From Pigmentiphaga sp. (GTDB lineage Bacteria > Pseudomonadota > Gammaproteobacteria > Burkholderiales > Burkholderiaceae_B): a DNA stretch of 64,000 bases. Positions 62,761-64,000 of the stretch are shown piece by piece. The stretch spans positions 124,001-188,000 of the forward strand of contig JALOAI010000001.1 of assembly GCA_023228945.1 (NCBI GenBank), in the 5' to 3' direction. The notes beneath the pieces were generated by a model that was not told the origin of the DNA, made no database searches, and saw only the letters and a list, made by a program, of their open reading frames with translations. Numbering within the stretch: the stretch's first letter is position 1; each line of letters starts with the position of its first letter. The position numbers were made by a program, and so were the translations under genes.

Positions 62761-63588
62761 ATGTCTGTATTGCGTTACGGCCTCCTGGCAGGCTTGTCCG
62801 TTCTTGTTGCCTGCGGCGGAGGTGGTGGTGATACCGACCCGGTTCCCATTCCTCCGCAGCCCCCCAAACCCGTCAATGCGGCGGGGTTGTGGGTCGGCTC
62901 TTCCAGTGTAGGGGCCGATACCCAGTTCGTGGTCGACGAAGACCTCATTCTCTGGGGCGTGTATCAGGATCCGCTCACGTTGGCCTCCGGAGCGCTTTAC
63001 AGCGAGCTCAAGGTCGACGATGCCGATGCCTCCGGTTCGACCTTCGTGTTCGACTTCCGCGACTACATGGGAGGAGGGCAGGTGGCGATCGGCGAAGGCA
63101 CGATCAAGGTGGCGCCTGAAAAAAGCTTCGACGGCAATATCACGCGGCCCACGCCGGTGCGCTTCAACACGGTGTTCGATCCCCGGTTCTATCAAAACGC
63201 CACCTTCACCGCCATCGCGGGCGACTGGCAGCTGACCTTGCGCGACCCCGCCTCCGGGGCACGCCAACCCTACGGCGCGATGAATATTTCCCGCCTGGGC
63301 GCCGTCAACGGAACGGGCCTGGCGGGTGGCAGCCAATGCGGCTTTACGGGCAATATGGTGCCCGTGGCCGAGCGGGGCGGCTACTACACCCTCATGATCC
63401 AGTTCAGCGGCAGCCGCGAGTGCCTGATGCCCGGCCAAACGGTCACCGGTGTGGCGGTCCTCAATGGCGCGGCCGAAGACGCTGTTCTGTCTCTCGCGAT
63501 GGCCACCGCCGACCGCTGGCAAGGCGCGTCGGCTATTGCGCTGCCCGTGCCGGCCCCCACACCGCCCACGCCTCCGGTGCCCGAATAA
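62761..63588 (+). CDS. Predicted lipoprotein of unknown function
   Basis: A 275-residue protein with a lipobox: the signal sequence LLAGLSVLVAC ends at Cys17-18, followed by a Gly tract (GGGGG) and a Pro-rich spacer (PVPIPPQPPKPV). The main body has regular strands (VAIGEGTIKVAPEK, GDWQLTLRD) and two further Cys that could pair. The C-terminus is again Pro-rich (PVPAPTPPTPPVPE). I do not recognise a named family. It lies between two BcsC-like genes, convergent with the second. Start ATG 62761 has GGGGA upstream. Confidence 0.85.
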   Translation: MSVLRYGLLAGLSVLVACGGGGGDTDPVPIPPQPPKPVNAAGLWVGSSSVGADTQFVVDEDLILWGVYQDPLTLASGALYSELKVDDADASGSTFVFDFRDYMGGGQVAIGEGTIKVAPEKSFDGNITRPTPVRFNTVFDPRFYQNATFTAIAGDWQLTLRDPASGARQPYGAMNISRLGAVNGTGLAGGSQCGFTGNMVPVAERGGYYTLMIQFSGSRECLMPGQTVTGVAVLNGAAEDAVLSLAMATADRWQGASAIALPVPAPTPPTPPVPE

Positions 63589-63593
63589 GCGCT

Positions 63594-63620
63594 TCCGGCG
63601 CCCCAATCGGCGCCGGATTT
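63594..63620 (+). terminator. Intrinsic-type terminator after the lipoprotein gene
   Basis: TCCGGCGCC, loop CCAATC, GGCGCCGGA, then TTT. The 9-bp perfect stem begins 5 bp after the stop codon. It also lies beyond the end of the convergent BcsC-like gene. Confidence 0.55.
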
Positions 63621-63691
63621 CGTGCCCGAAGCGTGCGCGGGCAATGCCGGGTGACGATGGCGGAGCCGGCCTTGCGGCCAGGCCCGCGGTC

Positions 63692-64000
63692 TCAGGGCTG
63701 ATAAGGCGACTTGAGCGGTACGATCGGCAAAGGCGGCGGCAGTAACGATGGCGCAAACTGATAGCGCAGATGCACGCCGGCCCGCCACTCGCGGTAGTCG
63801 CGCGCGTTATCGGTGGACAGATTGCCGCCGAAGAACAGCTGTGGGGTCATTTGATACTCAAAGGCGGCTGCGAGGCCATAGCCCAGGCCCGTCTTGCTCT
63901 GGCCGCCGTACATGGCGCTCGAGTCGCTGGTGAGCTGGCGATCGGTGGCTTCGGCCGCGGCCAGCTGCGCTTCCAGCTGCATCTGGCTGTTCCCCGGAAA
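63692..64000 (-). CDS. Second BcsC-like protein, C-terminal end only (rest outside window)
   Basis: The frame is open from the right edge and encodes the last 102 residues of a barrel domain. It reads GLGYGLAAAFEYQMTPQLFF and GGNLSTDNARDYREWRAGVH, and ends PLKSPYQP. It aligns without gaps to the C-terminus of the 1575-residue BcsC-like protein, with about 63% identity counted by eye. The two genes are paralogues on the same strand, separated by the DUF1275 and lipoprotein genes. Confidence 0.88.
   Translation of the reverse strand, partial: FPGNSQMQLEAQLAAAEATDRQLTSDSSAMYGGQSKTGLGYGLAAAFEYQMTPQLFFGGNLSTDNARDYREWRAGVHLRYQFAPSLLPPPLPIVPLKSPYQP

Overview
This is a dense, GC-rich (mid-60s % by eye) bacterial chromosome segment. 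The gene content and order suggest a betaproteobacterium of the order Burkholderiales, most likely family Alcaligenaceae (Bordetella/Achromobacter relatives). Supporting signs are vanR-vanAB, ridA-recG-oxyR, leuCDB-asd, gmk-rpoZ-spoT and purD-hemF-nadD-rsfS-rlmH-maf-rng. The family assignment is inference from synteny and protein character, not a database result. There is no prophage, transposase gene, CRISPR array or rRNA. One tRNA, tRNA-Leu(UAA), is present.

Left part (1-13.4 kb): a GntR/UTRA regulator cut by the window edge follows an FMN-binding glutamate-synthase-like protein. Then come a glutathione peroxidase, a stress cluster (Hsp20, second-type Lon protease, MltB-like lytic transglycosylase, NAD(P)HX repair enzyme) behind a sigma-32-like promoter, and a vanillate demethylation locus (vanR-like regulator, vanA, vanB) with a shared TGTATACA operator core.

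Middle part (13.4-32.4 kb): small-enzyme genes, tadA, and a zinc-type ABC uptake operon with palindromes that look like a Fur-family (Zur) operator. The zinc operon contains a 44-residue membrane ORF. It is followed by a copZ-like chaperone and a CsoR-family regulator whose N-terminus is encoded by a dispersed repeat. Next are ldcA, a PHP phosphoesterase, greB, the gmk-rpoZ-spoT operon, a Nudix/metallo-beta-lactamase fusion, a group III truncated haemoglobin, a MetE-like enzyme, a cupin, and a GAF-GGDEF protein with a broken GGDEF motif.

Right part (32.5-64 kb): a tightly overlapping minus-strand housekeeping operon (yebC, purD, hemF, nadD, rsfS, rlmH, maf, rng), comEC, the leucine operon with asd, ridA-recG-oxyR, mtfA and relA. 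The stringent-response pair relA and spoT are both in the window. A low-GC patch next to tRNA-Leu carries one intact and one broken GFA-family gene. The end of the window has a Bcr/CflA exporter, a cyclopropane-fatty-acid synthase, and a 1575-residue BcsC-like TPR/outer-membrane protein. A second BcsC-like gene enters from the right edge. No cellulose synthase gene is visible.

The most unusual observations are: the roughly 105-bp multi-hairpin repeat present three times, once captured inside the CsoR-family gene; the operator and micro-ORF of the zinc operon; the paired BcsC-like proteins; the remnant patch beside tRNA-Leu; and the degenerate GGDEF domain.
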